A stretch of DNA of 35,436 nucleotides from Bacteroidota bacterium (GCA_016866255.1 VGMY01000021.1:1-35436); one strand, 5' to 3'; positions 7,769 to 16,797 are shown, counted from the stretch's first letter. Notes: generated by a model from the letters alone, not told the origin. Numbers and translations: made by a program.

Positions 7769-8600
7769 CCGATGCACTAACGAAAGAATTTTGATTTTGT
7801 TGCACAATAACATTAACCGATTGACGATGTTGCGAAAGTTTTTGAACCGGCCTAAAGGTGGCTAAATCCCAAGCCTTAATGGATTTATCGCGGCTGGCGC
7901 TTAACAGATAATTATCGACGACTGCCAAATCGTAAATTACGCCACGATGGGCAGGAAATTCATGCATCAGATGAAAAGAATTTACCTGCCATATTCGAAT
8001 AAAACCGTCTTTACCGGAGGTTATGCAACGGCCATCTTTGGTAAGAACCAAGGCATTTGTTCCCGACTGGTGAGGATACCAAGAAAATTCTAACGTAAAA
8101 CCACTGGCCTCCATCACTGACACGCTCCCGTCTTTCGACGCAACATACAGGTTCGTACCGTTGTCAGAGAAATACAATTTTCGGATTTTATCTTTGGCAA
8201 TGGCTTCAAAGGTTAAAATTTCAAAGGTGCTAGCATCAATTACAGCGATTCTTCCACTCGAAAAACCGAGGTAAAGACGGTTTGCATCAGGGGGAGCTGA
8301 AATGGCAAAAATTCCCCCCTCTCCAAAAGAATGCGAGAATAATTCTTGATTACTGTTGGCATCCAGGACATGGAAATCTCCGTTCAAGAGCCCCAAACAT
8401 AGCCAACCGCTGGATGTGGCGAATAAAGAAATGCAGGCGTGTGAAGTACGAACGGTGAAATTCTGCAATACAAGGGAGGACGCACTGAGTTTTTTAACCG
8501 TTTTGTCTGCGGAGCCGGTGTACAGAAAATCACCTCGTGTTGCGAGTGAATAAATCGGACTATCATGAAGTTGTATCTGCGAAATCGCTCCAATTCTCAC
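7734..8600 (-). CDS. WD40-repeat protein
   Basis: 288 residues forming about seven WD40-like blades over the whole length, best seen near the C-terminus (DLAVVDNYLLSASRDKSIKAWD; then SVNVIVQQNQNSFVSASDDG, ending in FWKLD). No signal peptide or enzymatic domain, so it is probably a cytosolic protein-interaction scaffold. The start overlaps the end of the phosphosulfolactate synthase gene by 4 nt, and its own end overlaps the DUF6089 gene, so it is translated within the same long minus-strand operon. Its partner is unknown. Confidence 0.85.
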   Translation of the reverse strand: MRIGAISQIQLHDSPIYSLATRGDFLYTGSADKTVKKLSASSLVLQNFTVRTSHACISLFATSSGWLCLGLLNGDFHVLDANSNQELFSHSFGEGGIFAISAPPDANRLYLGFSSGRIAVIDASTFEILTFEAIAKDKIRKLYFSDNGTNLYVASKDGSVSVMEASGFTLEFSWYPHQSGTNALVLTKDGRCITSGKDGFIRIWQVNSFHLMHEFPAHRGVIYDLAVVDNYLLSASRDKSIKAWDLATFRPVQKLSQHRQSVNVIVQQNQNSFVSASDDGTLIFWKLD

Positions 8601-9424
8601 AATGCCTCTGCTATATCGATGGAATCGTCATCGCCCACATGGCGAAGTCGATGAGCAAAATCTTCCGGTAAAAACTGGAAAAAGGTATCGCCCCTAAGCC
8701 CCAACCTCAAACATTCCAGCGGAATAACCTCGTTGGGTGCAATATTTCCTAAATTGACATTCGCACCAAACAGTTTTATAAACCATACTTGCTGGTTTTT
8801 TATTGGCGCTTCCCAAAGAATTTTGCTGGTATCAATTCGCGCAGTAATGTGGTTTATCAACAAAGTATGGGCTGTTCCGTTCGGACGAAAAACCCCCACA
8901 TTTCCTGCCTCCCGCCCTTCAGCAATTACTTTCCACGATCCAGCATTCAATTCTGCTTTCATCCAACTGACCCATTTGAAGGGGGATATGATAATTCCGG
9001 AGTCTTTGGAACCAACCTCAGAAAGCACCGTTCGATCTTTGGCGAGTTTACTTATGATTTTACATTTCTCTTTGTGCGGAATGACAATTGAACCATCAGA
9101 GACCTCAACTAAATCCAAATTTAATTTATCGAGCATTCGCTGGTATTCATCAAAACAATTGCGCGCATAAAAAACCTCGAACAGGGTCCCCCCTAAATAA
9201 GGGCGCACACCTGCATCCTTATAAAGTTTTATTTTATCCTCAAGGTTTTTAGTCACCATGGCGGTGCCAAACCCAAATTTTACCAGATCGCAATAACTCG
9301 ACGATTTCTCTAAAAAATCTTCGGTTTCTCGTAGGCTAAGCCCCTTGTCCATCATCATGGTGAGGCCTTGCTCTCTCGGTTTTTCGAATCTTTCTGGAAT
9401 GAAGGGTAGTGTTGTATCAATCAT
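8597..9424 (-). CDS. phosphosulfolactate synthase (ComA family)
   Basis: 275-residue TIM-barrel protein. ComA adds sulfite to phosphoenolpyruvate, giving (2R)-phosphosulfolactate. Family segments visible are DLVKFGFGTA, RPYLGGTLFE, LDLVEVSDGSI, VLSEVGSKD and EGREAGNVGVF. In methanogens this is the first step of coenzyme M synthesis, and in Bacillus it leads to spore sulfolactate; neither is expected in Bacteroidota, and no comB, comC or sulfopyruvate decarboxylase gene is in the window. A link to sulfonolipid or sulfolactate metabolism is inference. It overlaps the TPR gene upstream by 8 nt and the WD40 gene downstream by 4 nt. Confidence 0.88.
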   Translation of the reverse strand: MIDTTLPFIPERFEKPREQGLTMMMDKGLSLRETEDFLEKSSSYCDLVKFGFGTAMVTKNLEDKIKLYKDAGVRPYLGGTLFEVFYARNCFDEYQRMLDKLNLDLVEVSDGSIVIPHKEKCKIISKLAKDRTVLSEVGSKDSGIIISPFKWVSWMKAELNAGSWKVIAEGREAGNVGVFRPNGTAHTLLINHITARIDTSKILWEAPIKNQQVWFIKLFGANVNLGNIAPNEVIPLECLRLGLRGDTFFQFLPEDFAHRLRHVGDDDSIDIAEAL

Positions 9425-10817
9425 TCATTAAAGATACAAAATCTTTGTTTTTACGAAGTTTGGGATTCCACTCAAATACCTTTTCAGCCAAGGTTGTGCT
9501 TTGTTCCTTCAATGCCGAAAATAAGAATAAGGCATCTTCGTTTCGCGCAAGATGTACCAAAATGTGTACCAGCATGAGTAAAAAATATTCGTTTTTTTCG
9601 AGCGTCTCTTGATGTTGCTCCAGGTATGCAAGCGCTAGAAGGGGCGAATCTTCTAAGAGAAATATAACATAGTCATGCAAGGCCTCTGTATCGCAAGAGT
9701 CAAGTTCTATCGCCTCTTGATAACACTCCTCCGCCAATGCACGATCCTGAAGTTTGTGATACGCGTTCGCCAAAACCAACGAAACTGAAGCATTTCCCTC
9801 CGCATAATTACGTGCCTTGAGCAAATGCGCCAGAGCCTCTCGGGTATTCCCCAATAAATCAACCACAATGCCCAAGCCTAACCAAGCTTCATAAAGATTG
9901 GGCTGAATTTCAAGGCTTAGACGGTAATAATTTAAGGCGATTTCATACTCTTGCAGTTGCTCGTGCGCTTCACCCAAATAGCATAATGCCATTGGGTCAT
10001 CGCCTTCAAGTTCCAAGACTTTTTGAAAAGACGCTATAGCTCTGTGATGTTTTCCTGAAGAAAGATAGGCATTGCCTAAATTGAAATGGGCCGGGGAAAA
10101 ATCATGGATAATCAGTAGGCAATAGTCGTAAGCCCAAATTGCTTTGGTATAATTCTCGAGTTTTGAGTACGAATTTCCCAAATTATACCATGCCATAGAA
10201 GCATAAGGATTATCATCAAGGTATTTTAAGTAAGTAGCAATCGCTTTCTCATGGTTTCCAACACGGTCGTAGGTGAAGCCTAATTCGTACAGAAGCGACT
10301 CACAATTGGGTAAATGTTCCAATCCCTTCTCCAATATTGCAAGGCTCTTCTCGCGATCATCCAATTTAACATAAGCGTGGGAAATATCAAGGCATAAATC
10401 TTCCAAATCATCCAATTCAGCGTAAGGAAAGGCCCGTAAAAAATATTCAACGGCTAATTTCGGCTGATTCATTTGGCTATATATCGAACCGTAGGTTACC
10501 CATAATTCAAACGGAGAAACTCCCTCCACATTCACTCTCGATAAAGTCTCCAAAGCCAGTGCATAGTTTTTTTCACCGCAAAGTGCCTGAACAATACGAA
10601 GCCGGAATATGGGGTTGTAGGTGAAATTTGTCTCAGCAATTTGAGCGGCACGCTTTGCTTTTTTGAAATCTTGCAGCGAAAAGTAGTGGTCGATAATCCC
10701 CTCCATACGGTCGCTGTCAATGAAGCCTAAATCGCTTCCGGTAAGGTGCGCCTCAAAAAGTTCTAAATCGCTACTTAATTGGTTGTCTCCGGTAGCTTCT
10801 TCATCATCCTCAAACAT
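9417..10817 (-). CDS. tetratricopeptide-repeat protein
   Basis: 466 residues from the chosen start. The N-terminus is acidic (MFEDDEEATGDN), followed by about ten TPR units, for example ASMAWYNLGNSYSKLENYTKAI, PAHFNLGNAYLSSGKHHRAI and PNLYEAWLGLGIVVDLLGN. It is a likely cytosolic scaffold. The frame is open to an upstream ATG at 10853, but the added residues are weakly hydrophobic and precede a candidate -7 box (10832-10839), so 10817 is preferred. The last 8 nt overlap the phosphosulfolactate synthase gene. Confidence 0.85.
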   Translation of the reverse strand: MFEDDEEATGDNQLSSDLELFEAHLTGSDLGFIDSDRMEGIIDHYFSLQDFKKAKRAAQIAETNFTYNPIFRLRIVQALCGEKNYALALETLSRVNVEGVSPFELWVTYGSIYSQMNQPKLAVEYFLRAFPYAELDDLEDLCLDISHAYVKLDDREKSLAILEKGLEHLPNCESLLYELGFTYDRVGNHEKAIATYLKYLDDNPYASMAWYNLGNSYSKLENYTKAIWAYDYCLLIIHDFSPAHFNLGNAYLSSGKHHRAIASFQKVLELEGDDPMALCYLGEAHEQLQEYEIALNYYRLSLEIQPNLYEAWLGLGIVVDLLGNTREALAHLLKARNYAEGNASVSLVLANAYHKLQDRALAEECYQEAIELDSCDTEALHDYVIFLLEDSPLLALAYLEQHQETLEKNEYFLLMLVHILVHLARNEDALFLFSALKEQSTTLAEKVFEWNPKLRKNKDFVSLMND

Positions 10818-10831
10818 ACACGACGTTTGCA

Positions 10832-10839
10832 CGAATATA
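10832..10839 (-). promoter_or_regulatory. candidate -7 box upstream of the TPR gene
   Basis: Read on the minus strand this is TATATTCG, one mismatch from TAnnTTTG, placed 14 nt before the preferred TPR start at 10817 in the only sizeable gap (92 nt) of the minus-strand run. No clear -33 TTG is seen. If used, it would let the TPR-comA-WD40-DUF6089 genes be transcribed apart from guaB. Confidence 0.3.
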
Positions 10840-10909
10840 GACCATACCAGCATGAAACTTTCATTTCTGATTACATTATTTTCAACAAAATGAAGTTAAT
10901 TGTTGATAA

Positions 10910-11866
10910 CTATCCGAGCAACGAAGCGATGATCTTGGGCATTGAATAACCATCCGCTTCTGCCTTGTAATTTTTTACCAATCGGTGTTGTAAAATGGAA
11001 ACCGCAACCGCTTTTACGTCCTCGATATCAGGGGAAAATTTTCCATTTAATGCAGCATTGCATTTCGCACCCAAAATGAGGTATTGGGATGCACGAGGAC
11101 CGGCACCCCAAGTCAGGTACTTCTTGGTTAATTCTGTAGCTTTTTCTGAATTTGCGCGCGTTTTTGCAACCAAATTCACCGCATATTCTAAAACATTGTC
11201 CGCAACAGGGATGCGCCGAATAAGCTCCTGATACTCCATGATTTTATCGCCACTCAAAATTTTACTTACTTCCGTTTTTATTCCGGAAGTTGTAGACTTA
11301 ACGATGGCAATTTCCTCTTCAAACGTTGGATAGTCGAGCCAAATATTGAACATAAAACGATCGAGCTGAGCCTCGGGAAGGGGATACGTTCCCTCTTGTT
11401 CTATGGGATTTTGAGTCGCCAAAACGAAGAAGGGATGGTTCAAATCGTACGTTTTACCCGCTGTGGTGACCCTTCTTTCCTGCATGGCTTCCAAGAGGGC
11501 AGATTGTGTTTTAGGTGGAGTACGATTGATTTCATCGGCTAGAACAATGTTGGTAAAAATGGGCCCTGGGATAAACTTAAAACTTCTGCTTTCGTCGAGA
11601 ATTTCGGAGCCAATAATATCCGAGGGCATTAAATCAGGAGTGAATTGAATGCGATTGAACCCTACCCCCAACGCAGAGGCAATCGTGTTTACAAGCAGGG
11701 TTTTTGCAAGACCCGGCACTCCTACTAATAAGCAATGTCCGCCAGAAAACATAGCAATTAGCACTTGGCGCACCACCTCGTCCTGACCCACAATGACTTT
11801 GTGTATTTCAGCGTTGAGTTGTTGGTAACTCTCACTTAGCGCAATCAGTCTATCAGCATCACTCAT
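10910..11866 (-). CDS. MoxR-family AAA+ ATPase
   Basis: 318 residues. The AAA+ core has Walker A GVPGLAKT (49-56), Walker B with LADE (109-112) in NIVLADEINRTPPKTQSALLEAMQERR, sensor segment FVLATQNPIEQEGTYPLPEAQLDRF and a C-terminal lid domain. MoxR proteins act as chaperone-like ATPases, usually with VWA-domain (Bat) and DUF58 partners. Those partners are absent here; instead the gene overlaps by 8 nt with an upstream periplasmic foldase gene. The cellular role is therefore open. Confidence 0.92.
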   Translation of the reverse strand: MSDADRLIALSESYQQLNAEIHKVIVGQDEVVRQVLIAMFSGGHCLLVGVPGLAKTLLVNTIASALGVGFNRIQFTPDLMPSDIIGSEILDESRSFKFIPGPIFTNIVLADEINRTPPKTQSALLEAMQERRVTTAGKTYDLNHPFFVLATQNPIEQEGTYPLPEAQLDRFMFNIWLDYPTFEEEIAIVKSTTSGIKTEVSKILSGDKIMEYQELIRRIPVADNVLEYAVNLVAKTRANSEKATELTKKYLTWGAGPRASQYLILGAKCNAALNGKFSPDIEDVKAVAVSILQHRLVKNYKAEADGYSMPKIIASLLG

Positions 11867-13220
11867 GGCTGTATCGATTTATCCATTGTTGTTCAAATTT
11901 ACATCCTTTAAAATCTGCATCAATTCGAATGAACGCATTTCCAATCTTGCCGTTGACCCATTCTTCAAGGATACGGGTTCTTTTGTCGTTTTCTGATGCC
12001 TGCTTTATTAGGGAATAATCGTCGTTTAAATTGGCCTTGTGGGCGGGTATTCGTTGCATGAGTCGAACCACGCGTATTCCCTGTTGCCGGGTCATAAAAT
12101 CCATGTAAAGATTTGGCTGGGTAACGTCTCCCTCTTCCATTGCGTCGGTGAGCAAATAGATTTGTTGGTCAATCTCATTTAAATCCTCCATGTCCCACAA
12201 TTGGGAAGCATTTCGGGGATTGGAGATAATGCCCTTGTTTTGTCGGGTTGATACATCGTTCGAATATCTATCCACCGCTTGTTCCCAGGTAATTTCATTC
12301 ATCTTGAGCATTCGGTAACAAGAATCCATTCGCTGCGAGGCTTTGTTCATCGTTTGAACGCTAAATTCAGGCCGGATCAATATATGTAAACAAACAAAAT
12401 CGTCTCCGGATCTGGATATCAATTTAATGATGTGGTAGCCGAATTCCGTTTCGACGGGTTGAGATATTTCTGCGGGTTTAAGCTTAAATACGGTGGCTTC
12501 GAACTGCGGAACCATCATGCCTCGGGATGCAGCGATTTTCCCTCCTTGGGGGGCACTTCCCGGATCCATGGAATGAATCCGCGCCAGGCTCTCAAAACTC
12601 TTTCCTTGCACAACCACCAAATCACGCAACTCCTTAATTTTGTCCAGAGCCAATTTTTTGTCTTCTTTAGTGATGGCAGGGTAAATGACAATTTGTTGAA
12701 ATCCAAGCTGCATATTGATGTACGGAACGCTGTCTGCCGGCAGATTATCAAAAAAATCCTTTACTTCTTTTGGTGTAACACTAAGTCCCGTGGTAATGGT
12801 ATTGCGCATTTCATCGGCCAGCATGTTCATTCGAATGACATCGCGAAATTTATCCTTTATTTCACTGAACGACATTCGATAAAATTCCTCCAGTTTTTGC
12901 CTCCCCCCCATTTGGTTTTGAATGATTCGCAGGCGGTTCTCCATATCCGCATCAACCTGTTCGTCGCTCACTGTGATACTGTCCAACTTCGCCTGGTTCA
13001 CGAAAACCTGATTTACCATGAGCTGTTCCAATACACGGCAGTCAAAATTAGGGTCAACGGCTACTTTACCGTCCTCGGCTTGAAGGCGTTGCTCTTGAAT
13101 GTCGGAAAGGAGAATTACATTATCCCCCACTTGGGCAACCACCTTATCAATGGTGATGGATTGGGAAAATGCAAACAGCCCATTTCCGAGGAAAAACAGG
13201 AAAGCAGTTGTCCGCGTCAT
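11859..13220 (-). CDS. periplasmic peptidyl-prolyl isomerase, SurA-like
   Basis: 453 residues. A signal peptide (TTAFLFFLGNGLFAFSQ) is followed by a SurA-N-type helical region (residues about 21-170, opening VDKVVAQVG-like as IDKVVAQVGDNVILLSDI), then a parvulin/PpiC domain (about 175-270, with QGGKIAASRGMMVPQFEATVF and FGYHIIKL) and a second, more diverged one (about 272-375). The role is chaperoning of outer-membrane proteins in the periplasm. It starts 4 nt inside the next foldase gene (13217-13220) and ends 8 nt inside moxR, so translation of all three is likely coupled. Confidence 0.88.
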   Translation of the reverse strand: MTRTTAFLFFLGNGLFAFSQSITIDKVVAQVGDNVILLSDIQEQRLQAEDGKVAVDPNFDCRVLEQLMVNQVFVNQAKLDSITVSDEQVDADMENRLRIIQNQMGGRQKLEEFYRMSFSEIKDKFRDVIRMNMLADEMRNTITTGLSVTPKEVKDFFDNLPADSVPYINMQLGFQQIVIYPAITKEDKKLALDKIKELRDLVVVQGKSFESLARIHSMDPGSAPQGGKIAASRGMMVPQFEATVFKLKPAEISQPVETEFGYHIIKLISRSGDDFVCLHILIRPEFSVQTMNKASQRMDSCYRMLKMNEITWEQAVDRYSNDVSTRQNKGIISNPRNASQLWDMEDLNEIDQQIYLLTDAMEEGDVTQPNLYMDFMTRQQGIRVVRLMQRIPAHKANLNDDYSLIKQASENDKRTRILEEWVNGKIGNAFIRIDADFKGCKFEQQWINRYSHE

Positions 13221-15169
13221 TTCCCTAGGTTGTACAATACTTTTTTGTTGACCTTTACCTTGTATTTCTTTTGGAGGGTCTCAATCCAATTTTTTTCCAA
13301 GGAATTTTGATAATCGGAGGTAACCATTCCTTTAGCTTCAGCAAATTCCTTCCGCATGACGGGAAGTTCAGCATGGACTTTCACTACATAATATTTGCTC
13401 TCAAAGGCATAGGGTTGACTCAGACCGGTGGTTAAATTTTGTCCTTTCAGCGAAGGCGTTGCCTCCGGATCAAATTTATTCATCTTTACCTTCAGGTTCA
13501 ATTCAGAGTCTTTGTTTATTTTTTGTATCACGTGTTTTGAGTTGATGGTGTCGTTACCGAGCATCTCTTTAACTTCAAGCGCAATGGCCTCATTTAAACA
13601 TTCGTAAATGGTGGCATCAATGCGTTTTGGCCACATGTAATTTTCACGGTGCTCGACGAAATAAGTTCGCAGACCTGCAGTATCTTTCACAGCGCGATTC
13701 CATACTTTATCCTGCATCACTTCATACAACAAAATTCCGTCGTGATATTCGTTGACCAGCGCTTTGAACTCGGGATACTTTGACGGCAACAGGCTTTCTT
13801 CGTATTCTAAAATTGCGGCTTTTTCCCATGCCCTGAACTGATTGCCTACCAGAATTTTAATGTCCTCTTTTCGCAAACCGCGGTAACTTTTTTCCAAAAA
13901 TCGTGCAAATTGCTGCTGCCCGAAGGCTACGCCATTTAAGGTAAAAAGCGTTTTATTGGTTTTCAAATTTGCAGCATTCCATTTACCCACGAAATATGAA
14001 GTGTCTAGATTTGTTTCAAACCACACCAAATTGTCCGCTGAACCGGCGGTATAGTTGTAGCGAGCTTTCAATTTTCGCACGAAAGAATCCTGCGTCTTTT
14101 TCGATCGCTCATCTTTATTTACTTTTGTTTGAAGTTCCTTTTTCACCGATTCATAGCCCGCTACATCTCGACGCTCTAACCTTTTGATGATATGATAACC
14201 AAACCCGGTCTTGATGGGCTCACTTATGTCTCCATTTTGAGCAAGCGCAAAGGCAGCTTCCTCAAATTCGGGAACCATTCGCTGAGTTGTACCGGAACCG
14301 AAAGCAGGCAATTCTCCCTCTTTTTTACTGCTTCCTGGATCGTCCGAATTCAAAGCTACCATTTCTGCCCAAGAGGCTCCGTTTTTGAGTTTACCATAAA
14401 TTTCATCGATCTTCTTCTTAGCATTCTCCTTGGTCGATGGGTCAGCGTCTTTGGAAACCGATATCATCAAATGAGCCACTTTAATGGATCCCCTCGACGG
14501 ACGTACTGCCGTTGTTTTAAGAATGTGATATCCAAATTTCGTCCTGAAAGGAGCAGATACACTTCCTACAGGCGTCTTGAATGCCATTTCCTCGAAAGGA
14601 TAAACCATTTGAAAGGCAGAAAAATAACCAAGGTCTCCTCCATTTGCAGCTACGGATGGGTCATCGGAACCGTTTTTCATGCGAGCAACCGTGGAAAAAT
14701 CTTCCCCGTTTTCAATCCTTTTTTTCAATTCCAACAAACGATTGTAGGCAGCTAGGGTATCAGCAGGGGTGGAAAGAGCCTCCAACTTAACCATTATGTG
14801 TGAGCATCGAACTTCGTTGGCCGTCCGATAGTAGGCTTCTTTCACCAACGATTCGTTCTGGGCCGAGTCAATTAGGTAGGGAATGGCTAATTGGCGTTTG
14901 TATCCTTCAAACTCTCTTTTGAGTTTCGGTATCGTGTCGTATCCTAGCGCCTCTGCCTCTAAAACTTTGAGTTTAAACTTTCGAAACAACTCCATGTATT
15001 CGTCCATGGAAGCCTGATCAAACTTTGGGTTCGGATTATTTTTTAAATAAATTTGAAGAAATTCGCTTTTTGTAACTTTCTCCTTACCAACGGTCATAAT
15101 CAACGGTTCCTTTTGCGCGAAAGTGGAAAGTGAAAATAAACCGATAAAACCAATAATAATTTTTCTCAT
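13217..15169 (-). CDS. periplasmic peptidyl-prolyl isomerase with two parvulin domains
   Basis: About 650 residues from the chosen start, with signal peptide MRKIIIGFIGLFSLSTFAQ. Two clear parvulin (PpiC) domains lie near residues 115-215 (VRCSHIMVKL ... GGDLGYFSAFQMVYPFEEMAF ... FGYHILK) and 220-325 (KVAHLMISVS ... VPEFEEAAFAL ... FGYHIIKRLE). They are followed by a long C-terminal part of about 300 residues without an evident domain. The frame is open to 15184, but the ATG at 15169 gives a textbook signal peptide. It lies 24 nt downstream of guaB and overlaps the SurA-like gene by 4 nt. It is not PpiD-like, as it lacks an obvious uncleaved membrane anchor. Confidence 0.88.
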   Translation of the reverse strand: MRKIIIGFIGLFSLSTFAQKEPLIMTVGKEKVTKSEFLQIYLKNNPNPKFDQASMDEYMELFRKFKLKVLEAEALGYDTIPKLKREFEGYKRQLAIPYLIDSAQNESLVKEAYYRTANEVRCSHIMVKLEALSTPADTLAAYNRLLELKKRIENGEDFSTVARMKNGSDDPSVAANGGDLGYFSAFQMVYPFEEMAFKTPVGSVSAPFRTKFGYHILKTTAVRPSRGSIKVAHLMISVSKDADPSTKENAKKKIDEIYGKLKNGASWAEMVALNSDDPGSSKKEGELPAFGSGTTQRMVPEFEEAAFALAQNGDISEPIKTGFGYHIIKRLERRDVAGYESVKKELQTKVNKDERSKKTQDSFVRKLKARYNYTAGSADNLVWFETNLDTSYFVGKWNAANLKTNKTLFTLNGVAFGQQQFARFLEKSYRGLRKEDIKILVGNQFRAWEKAAILEYEESLLPSKYPEFKALVNEYHDGILLYEVMQDKVWNRAVKDTAGLRTYFVEHRENYMWPKRIDATIYECLNEAIALEVKEMLGNDTINSKHVIQKINKDSELNLKVKMNKFDPEATPSLKGQNLTTGLSQPYAFESKYYVVKVHAELPVMRKEFAEAKGMVTSDYQNSLEKNWIETLQKKYKVKVNKKVLYNLGK

Positions 15170-15193
15170 CCTGTTAGAAATCAATATATAACA

Positions 15194-16666
15194 CTATTTA
15201 ATGCTGTAATTAGGGGCCTCGCGAGTTATCGTAACATCGTGTGGATGAGACTCCCTCACCCCTGCGTGGGTAATTCTTATGAAGCTTGCCTGCTGAAGCT
15301 CTTGGATGTTTTTAGCGCCGCAATAACCCATCCCGGCCCGTAAACCACCTGTAATCTGATACATTACCTCCACCAAGGATCCCTTAAAAGGTACTCTTCC
15401 TGATATTCCTTCCGGAACCAGTTTCTTTAAATCGTTCTCCCCTTCTTGGAAGTAACGGTCTTTTGAACCCTTGTTCATGGCCTCTAAGGAACCCATTCCC
15501 CGATAGGCTTTAAACTTTCTGCCTTCAAAAATGATGGTCTCGCCGGGAGATTCCTCCACTCCTGCAAACATACCTCCCAACATGACGCAGTCTGCGCCAG
15601 CTGCAATTGCTTTGACAATGTCTCCCGTGTAACGAATTCCCCCATCAGCAATTACCGGAACGCCGCTTCCTTCAATGGCGAGCGCAACGTCGTTCACTGC
15701 GGTTAGTTGGGGTACACCCACACCCGCTATTACCCGGGTTGTGCAAATCGATCCGGGACCGATTCCTACTTTAACTGCATCGGCACCTGCTTCTACCAAA
15801 AATTTTGCAGCCTCTCCCGTTGCCACATTCCCCACAACGACATCAAGTTTGGGATGTGCCGTTTTAATTTTTTTCAACAATTCAACTACTCCCGCCGTAT
15901 GGGCATGCGCAGTATCCACTACAACAGCATCGACTCCGGAAGCCACCAAGGCCTTAACCCGCTCCATGGAATCTCCGGTGACTCCCACCGCTGCGGCAAC
16001 ACGAAGCCGCCCAAGCGAATCTTTGCACGAATGAGGGTGTTCTTTCACTTTGATGATGTCGCGGAAAGTAATCAATCCAATGAGGCGATTTTTGGCGTCA
16101 ACGACGGGCAGCTTTTCGATTCGGTTTTCTTGAAGAATCATTTCTGCCGTGGCTAAATCGGTTCCATCAACGGTTGTTATCAAATTTTCAGAGGTCATTA
16201 CCTCTAAAATGGGTTTTTGCAAATCGCTTTCAAAACGCAAGTCTCTGTTGGTAACAATTCCCTTTAGCTTATTTTCAACGTCCACTACAGGTATGCCCCC
16301 AATGCTGTATTCTTGCATGATGGCAAGGGCATCAGCAACGTTTGCACTTTCAGACAAGGTAATAGGATCGATGATCATACCGCTTTCTGAGCGCTTCACT
16401 TTACGTACTTCAACGGCTTGTTCTGAAATGCTTGAATTCTTGTGTATAACGCCTATACCTCCCTGTTGTGCAATGGCAATCGCCAGGCGGTGTTCGGTTA
16501 CGGTATCCATTGCCGAGGAAACTACAGGGGCATTCAAGTTGATGTTGCGGGAGAATTTCGATTTTAACACGACGCCACTTGGATGTATTTCAGAGTAGGC
16601 TGGAACCAAAAGAACGTCGTCAAATGTTAATCCGTGTGAACTTTCTGAAAGGTTTTTGAGCGCCAT
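15194..16666 (-). CDS. guaB: inosine-5'-monophosphate dehydrogenase
   Basis: 490 residues, full length. Oxidises IMP to XMP with NAD+, the committed step of GMP synthesis. The catalytic Cys308 lies in [18 protein letters not shown]. Two CBS domains are inserted at about 95-205 ([24 protein letters not shown]), and the IMP-binding segments [19 protein letters not shown] and [10 protein letters not shown] are intact. It is the first gene of the long minus-strand operon, with a perfect -7 box 28 nt upstream and a palindrome just beyond that, consistent with control of its transcription. Confidence 0.97.
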   Translation of the reverse strand: MALKNLSESSHGLTFDDVLLVPAYSEIHPSGVVLKSKFSRNINLNAPVVSSAMDTVTEHRLAIAIAQQGGIGVIHKNSSISEQAVEVRKVKRSESGMIIDPITLSESANVADALAIMQEYSIGGIPVVDVENKLKGIVTNRDLRFESDLQKPILEVMTSENLITTVDGTDLATAEMILQENRIEKLPVVDAKNRLIGLITFRDIIKVKEHPHSCKDSLGRLRVAAAVGVTGDSMERVKALVASGVDAVVVDTAHAHTAGVVELLKKIKTAHPKLDVVVGNVATGEAAKFLVEAGADAVKVGIGPGSICTTRVIAGVGVPQLTAVNDVALAIEGSGVPVIADGGIRYTGDIVKAIAAGADCVMLGGMFAGVEESPGETIIFEGRKFKAYRGMGSLEAMNKGSKDRYFQEGENDLKKLVPEGISGRVPFKGSLVEVMYQITGGLRAGMGYCGAKNIQELQQASFIRITHAGVRESHPHDVTITREAPNYSIK

Positions 16667-16693
16667 GGCTGAATCTATCTACGTAAATTCCTG

Positions 16694-16701
16694 CAAATTT
16701 A
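16694..16701 (-). promoter_or_regulatory. -7 promoter box of the guaB operon
   Basis: Read on the minus strand this is TAAATTTG, a perfect match to the Bacteroidota consensus TAnnTTTG, 27 nt before the guaB ATG. It would place the transcript start about 22 nt before the ATG. A clear -33 TTG is not visible. Confidence 0.55.
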
Positions 16702-16704
16702 AAA

Positions 16705-16718
16705 AATTCACGTGAATT
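16705..16718. promoter_or_regulatory. 14-bp perfect palindrome, candidate operator
   Basis: AATTCACGTGAATT is a perfect inverted repeat that occupies the spacer just upstream of the guaB -7 box, in the divergent region between guaB and the plus-strand gene at 16798. A dimeric regulator bound there would block guaB transcription. Palindromes of this length are expected by chance about twice in a window of this size, so the position carries the argument. Confidence 0.3.
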
Positions 16719-16784
16719 AATAAAGCCTTATTCGTCTGAGGTGTTAATAAATCAAAAAACATTCGCTTTCTGTAAATTTTTCGT

Positions 16785-16792
16785 TAATCTTG
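16785..16792 (+). promoter_or_regulatory. candidate -7 box of the secreted protein gene at 16798
   Basis: TAATCTTG, one mismatch from TAnnTTTG, ending 5 nt before the ATG. It would give an almost leaderless transcript. Confidence 0.35.
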
Positions 16793-16797
16793 CAGGT

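Noticed and set aside
10818..10853. An upstream TPR start giving MLVWSIFVQTSC, which resembles a lipoprotein signal
   Set aside because: There is no basic n-region, the hydrophobic part is only about seven residues, and a candidate -7 box lies downstream of that start.
12432..13310. A 292-codon plus-strand open frame opposite the two foldase genes
   Set aside because: It lies wholly on the antisense of two well-supported foldase genes, has no family motif and a composition like a mirror of coding sequence.
14192..14755. A 187-codon plus-strand open frame
   Set aside because: Antisense to the parvulin domains of the 13217-15169 gene; no recognisable domain, and the sense protein is clearly real.
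15675..16598. Three plus-strand open frames of 119-149 codons
   Set aside because: All are antisense to guaB, which is conserved end to end.
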